A stretch of 64,000 bases of DNA. It comes from Armillaria gallica (Eukaryota; Basidiomycota; Agaricomycetes; Agaricales; Physalacriaceae). This document shows positions 59,424 through 64,000 of this stretch, piece after piece. The first letter of the stretch is position 1; the number at the start of each line of letters is the position of its first letter. The notes below the pieces were generated by a model. The model worked only from the letters and a program-made list of their open reading frames with translations, made no database searches and had not been told where the DNA came from. The stretch is from the NCBI GenBank assembly GCA_037576215.1, contig JBANDB010000011.1, positions 1,860,001-1,924,000 of the forward strand, written 5' to 3'. The position numbers were made by a program, and so were the translations under genes.

Positions 59424-62400
59424 ATGTCGGATCAGCCATCGCCCCCAGCAAAGCCCAAACCAGGCTCTTTACGCGACAGGATCGCGGCTTTCGAGAAGCC
59501 CACGAATGTCTCGACACCAGGACCTGCACCTGTACCACGACCGAAGCCTGGCGCAGTGTCGTGGAAACCAAGAGCACCATCTCCGTCGTCGGTGCATCCT
59601 GCTGGTGACTCCTCGACTTTGGAGCGTAGGACAGGAGGGATGTCTGCTTCAGATGCGAAGGAAAGCATCGGTAAGGGCGGAAGTTTGAGAGAACGTATGG
59701 CGGCGCTTCAAGGACGGGGCGCATTTGGTGCGCCCCCGCCGCCGACTGCACCCAAACCTGTTATTGAGCGTCCCAAGTGGAAGCCTCCCCCTCCTGTCGC
59801 GTCGCCTCCGCCAGACGACCATCTAGAGAAGGACGACGTCTCACGCAAGTCCCCCGAGATTCCTTCTAAATCGCCTGGTTCTTTACCAGCTCATCCATCT
59901 ACTCCTACCGAAGGCGAGCATGACGCGCCTGCTGTAGCTGCAGCCGCACCAGAACCCGAGGAACGGGGTGCAGATGAGGCTGACCCTGAGGACGAAGAGC
60001 GGCAACGACGAGCAACGCTTGCAGCTAGGATGGCTCGGTTGGGTGGCGCCCGCGTCGGAATGGGCCCGCCTGTCTTTGGGAAGGTGCCCGTCAAACCAAA
60101 GCCCAAAGCGGAACTTGTGGAAGAAGAGGCGAAGCCTGTTGATGTCGTATCGCCGCCGCTGCCTTCTGGCGATGACGGTATGTGCAATATGTGGTTTCTT
60201 TGACAATTTCTGACGTCGAATATCAAGAAGCGCCCAAGTCGGCGCCGACATCTCCACCTCTCGGAGAAGGAACGGGACCGAAGGCTCTGGATGTCGGTAC
60301 GTGCACGTGTATCAAACTCACTTATTGTCTCTGACGATTTGATTAGAGCAATCTGACGGGGGCAGAAGTTCTGAATCTCTTGTACTTCCTGATGCCGATA
60401 TATCGTCACCTCCCGTCGCCCGTACTCCCACTTCAATGCCTGTTCCGGCTGGTCCCAGAAGGGCCGCTCCTCCTCGCCGAAGACCCGCGAAATCCCCAGC
60501 TCCATCCCCCGCCGAAGACACGCAGAAGAATAGGGAGAGTCTTGCTAGCTTGGATATCACGTCACATCCTATCAGCGATTCAGAGGGCGCGCCCAAGGAG
60601 GAGCCACCGAGTGTTGTCACTGAGCCGGTGTTAGAATCGTCCACCGAAACTGCAACGACACGCACCGCGAATGAAGGGCTCCTCTCTCCTCATGTTGTTG
60701 AAGCTGACGTCGCGGATATCAGAGTATCTCCAGAATCACCCTCATTTCAAGGTCCCATCGATCTACCTGAAGCGCCTACGAAGACATCCGAGTCAGGCCA
60801 GGAGCTGGGTCTTGATAAGATCTCCGATGTGCCTGCAAAGGAGCATCTCTCTCCTGCCCCGGAGCCGTCGGTCCCATCTATCGAAGAGGAGGAGGAGGAT
60901 GAAGAGACCAGACACAATCGTGTCGCCGAGAGGATTGCCAAGATGGGTGGGATCAACCCCTTCGCTCCTCCCCCACTCCAGAGGAAATCGAGCACCAGTT
61001 CGAGTGTTTCCGATGTCGCGACGCCGCAGTCGCCCACAGTCCAGAAGCGTGCCAGCGTTGGATCTATTTCACAGTCTCCGAAGAGAAAGCTGAGCGTCAG
61101 AAAGCCATCTATCGACGAGACCTCAGTTGAAGAACAGTCTAGTTCCACACCACCTCCACCGCGCCGTCGCAGTTCTCAGTTCAGCGAGAGGTCTCCGGCC
61201 ATCACTTCGCCTCCCACTAGAACTCGCAGTATTGATTCAGTAACCTCAGGAGAACAGGCACATGCTAGTTTGAAGAGACGATCTCAGGATGGTAAATATT
61301 AATGTTTCCCTCTCTCGTTTATCGATCGTAAAATGTGTAACAAATATTGATTTAATTCTTTTTGCTGTCTCGTAGACGCTATCTTCGTCCGGGATGAACC
61401 AGAACCCAGATTCCCCGTCAGGATCACAGAAGAGCTAGAATCATTTGAAGAAGAGATTAGTGCGAGGGGTGCGGCTGCTGTCGAAGCGGAGAATCAGGCC
61501 GAGACGAAATTGGATACGGAGTCAGTTGATGAGGATCAGGGACTATCAACCCATGAAGAGAAAGCTTCTCCCCTTATTGAGGATCAGGATGAGATTAGTG
61601 ACGATGATACCCGTCTGCCGCAACAGGCCACTCTCGGGCCTCCACCGCCATTGCCTCCGAGTAGCACACGGCCGCCAATCCCGGCGTCCGAGCCTGTTGC
61701 TGCTCCACCACCACTACGAAGGCTTTCCATACAGCGTGTGGATGACGACGACATTGTTGTTGTCTCACCGAAACGCACATCGATTTTGCCACCACTCGCA
61801 TCCACCGCAGAGGCCGAAGATGGTGCTATTTTTGCCCCGCCACCGCAGCGTTCGGTCCCTCCTCCGCCATCTGTTGAGCATGATTCACCGATATCGCCAA
61901 CATCGCCCTTACAAATCCCTCCCCCGCGATCTTTTTCTATCCTGCAGTCGCAGGCTGCGGAAGAGGATGATGAAAGCACGCCTCTTCCTCACCCAGGTCC
62001 TTTCCATCGTTCCGTCCCTCCGCCGCAGCGATCATTGTCTCAATCAAGCGACCAATCTGAGATAGAGACGCCTCCGGTGTCTGCGCACCCGCATCCTCAT
62101 CGTTCTATTCCTCCTGTTCCCGTAGAAGAGGTAGAGTCCGATCAGGAAGCAATACCATTACCCCCGCCGCCCCCAAGGCGCCCATCTCCTGCTTCAGAGG
62201 AGCAACCCTTGATCATTCCTCCGCCCGTGAGAAGGGAGTCGGTGAAAATTCCTTCCGGTCTTGAAGTAAACCGGCGACCCCATACCCCGCCTATGTCGAC
62301 TCCCACGGTTTCTGTCAGCGACCATTCTTCAGAACAAGAGATTTTGGACGAAGAAGAGGGTGGTAGGTTCATCAATACCGATCTGTCGAACACTGATAAA

Positions 62401-64000
62401 ACTGCGCATCTATAGATCCAATTGATCCGATATTCCATAGCCCGAGCAGGCGTGCGTCGTATAACAATATTCAAGAACAGACCGCGTCACATATACGAGA
62501 GCCCGCATCGCCATCCGCTTCTGTAAGTTCCCATATACGAGAACCCGCAGCACCCGTTGTCACAGAAACTGCATCGGCTGAGGAGCTTATTGAGCCGGAA
62601 CCGGAACAAGAAAGGCGACGGACAATTGCTGAACGGATGGCGAAACTCGGCGGGATCAAATTCGGTGCTGCGCCTATTCCGACCTCGCGGCCTCCACCCC
62701 CGCCTCAGAGGGCCCCCGAAGTTCAGGATGACAGTGCTGGAAGAACTCAACTGGAACAAGAAGAGCCGGAGTCTGCGGAAGAACCGGATGAAGAGGAAGA
62801 GGAACGAGCGCGCAAGGAACGTATTGCCGCCAAATTAGCAAGTATGGGTGGAATGCGGATTGGAATGATGCCTTTGGGTGTTGGTGTTTTGCCACCATCG
62901 TCGTCTGGTCCATCTCACGCGCCTCCACATCCATCTGTTCGAGCCCCTCCCATGCCTCGGGCACCACCGCCGACCGAAACGCAAGAGAGTGATTCTGAGC
63001 AAGAGAGTCAGGCAACGTCAGACGACGTGGTCAAAGTGGAGGCAGAAGAAGAAAGTGACGCAGAAGAGGTTCGATACGAGGAAGTTGATGAGGTACCTGA
63101 GGACATACCTCCCCCGCCTATTCCTACTCGCGAAGGCAGACGAGCGTCGGTGCAGCGTCAAGTGTCGACGGACGTTCCGCAGGCTACACAACCACCCTCT
63201 CGCCCTCCTCCTCCTCCTGGACGTCCACCTGTACCCACAACAAGTCTTCCACGACGCACTAGTGTCCAAACTGTGACATCTATCAAATCATCCCATAGTG
63301 GTTCTAGCGCTAATCCTCCTCAGACACATAAACCCCAGTATGACTTTGTCATGGTCGAGGAACCTGAGGCGCAAGATATTCCTCCAAAACTTGTTACTCG
63401 ACCTCCTCCTCGAGGACCGCCGCCGCCACCACCGCCATTCTCTGACAACACTCCTTCCCGAATGGAGCTGTCCGACAGTGTATCGTCGCAGTGGGAGCTC
63501 CCGTCAATTCCGAGCTCCTCGCTTGAATTTGGTTCCGGTGGAAACATGTCGGTGCCGTGGAATGATGATGTAGCGGAAACAGAGACTGCTGTCCCTGCTC
63601 CTGCTCCTGCACCCGAGATCATCAAGCTCACAAAGAGCCAAGAAGACGCGGTTCTGACCTCAGAGGAATTGATTGCGATATGGGGTCGTATTGGCGTTCA
63701 AGTGTGTGAAGTGGCCACGTCTTTGAGTGATAAATCGAAGAAAGCGTTGATTGGCGATGGGACATATCATGGATTCATCGAGGCCGTCTTGAACGAGGTA
63801 CCAGGAGCAGCGCCGCCTTCTCCTCCATCATATGGATATATCATCTATATGCAGTCGGGTTCTTCGGTGCAGAAGAGGGCAGGAGAGATCATGCCTGGAG
63901 ATGTTGTGTGGCTTTCGGATGCCAAGTTGAAAGGTCACAAAGGTATTCAGACGTATAGTCAACATGTGGGCACGAAGGAGCCGCTTGTTGGTATTATCAG
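59424..64000 (+). CDS. BBC1: Bbc1-like actin-patch protein, proline-rich, 3' end beyond the window
   Basis: Starts MSDQPSPPAKPKPGSLRDRI; five exons are joined by GT-AG introns (after SGDD, KALDV, RRSQD and LDEEEG), all in frame over more than 4 kb. The product is long, acidic and rich in polyproline (APPPPTAPKP, PLPPPPPRRPSP, RGPPPPPPPFSD), with a recurrent short motif of the type RMARLGGARVGM, RIAKMGGINPF, RMAKLGGIKFG, KLASMGGMRIGM. Near the window edge, LTSEELIAIWGRIGVQVCEV, YHGFIEAVLNEV, YGYIIYMQSGSSVQKRAGEI and GDVVWLSDAKLKGHKG match the Cys-protease-like domain of Bbc1/Aim3. In yeast Bbc1 binds Las17 (WASP) and type I myosins at cortical actin patches and restrains Arp2/3 activation during endocytosis. 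Unlike yeast Bbc1 I see no N-terminal SH3 domain. Missing C-terminus only because the window ends. Confidence 0.82.

Noticed and set aside
59891..60505. 204-codon minus-strand frame inside the Bbc1-like gene
   Set aside because: Antisense of a GC-rich, proline-rich coding region; such frames arise from composition. The plus-strand frame is clearly the gene.
1..64000. tRNA, rRNA or CRISPR features
   Set aside because: No B-box-like GGTTCGANTCC in a suitable context, no rRNA-like sequence and no regularly spaced direct repeats were seen by eye.

Overview
The window reads as nuclear DNA of a mushroom-forming basidiomycete (Agaricomycetes; genus not determined). Genes lie on both strands, introns are mostly about 46-60 nt, gene families of agaricomycete type (BTB/POZ, F-box, small secreted proteins, GH18) dominate, and conserved eukaryotic single-copy genes sit among them. 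I see no tRNA, rRNA, CRISPR array or autonomous transposase.

Layout. 0.1-9.5 kb: two spliced BTB/POZ genes on the minus strand flank RCE1 (CAAX protease, plus strand) and a small unknown gene; TAF6 follows on the minus strand. 10-17.4 kb: two copies of a secreted, probably GPI-anchored glycoprotein flank a 481-residue multi-pass membrane protein. 18.1-19.5 kb: eIF3i. 22-32.6 kb: an intact F-box gene, a dead GNAT acetyltransferase, a frameshifted F-box-like gene, a low-complexity gene built from duplicated intron-containing modules, and a frameshifted GH18 chitinase. 32.7-42.9 kb: a Ser-rich gene fragment, an intact and a decayed F-box-like paralogue, a third secreted-family copy (frameshifted) and another broken F-box gene. 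45.2-57.2 kb: a tandem array of six BTB genes on the plus strand (three intact, three broken), invaded by two short inverted-repeat elements and a fold-back element. 57.6-59 kb: an F-box gene with one frameshift. 59.4 kb to the end: a large proline-rich Bbc1-like actin-patch protein cut by the window edge.

The main pattern is a contrast. Conserved genes (RCE1, TAF6, eIF3i, the Bbc1-like gene) read cleanly through their introns, while many members of the lineage-specific families carry single-base indels, stop codons or insertions. This is either birth-and-death evolution of expanded families or local sequence error; I favour decay but cannot prove it. The best new observations are a 616-bp hAT-type MITE with a textbook 8-bp duplication inside a BTB pseudogene, a second 335-bp inverted-repeat element, a 138-bp fold-back, three GC-AG introns (one directly after the eIF3i start codon), and terminal micro-exons shared by the BTB array. 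The exon structures were worked out by eye from reading frames and splice sites, without alignments or transcripts.
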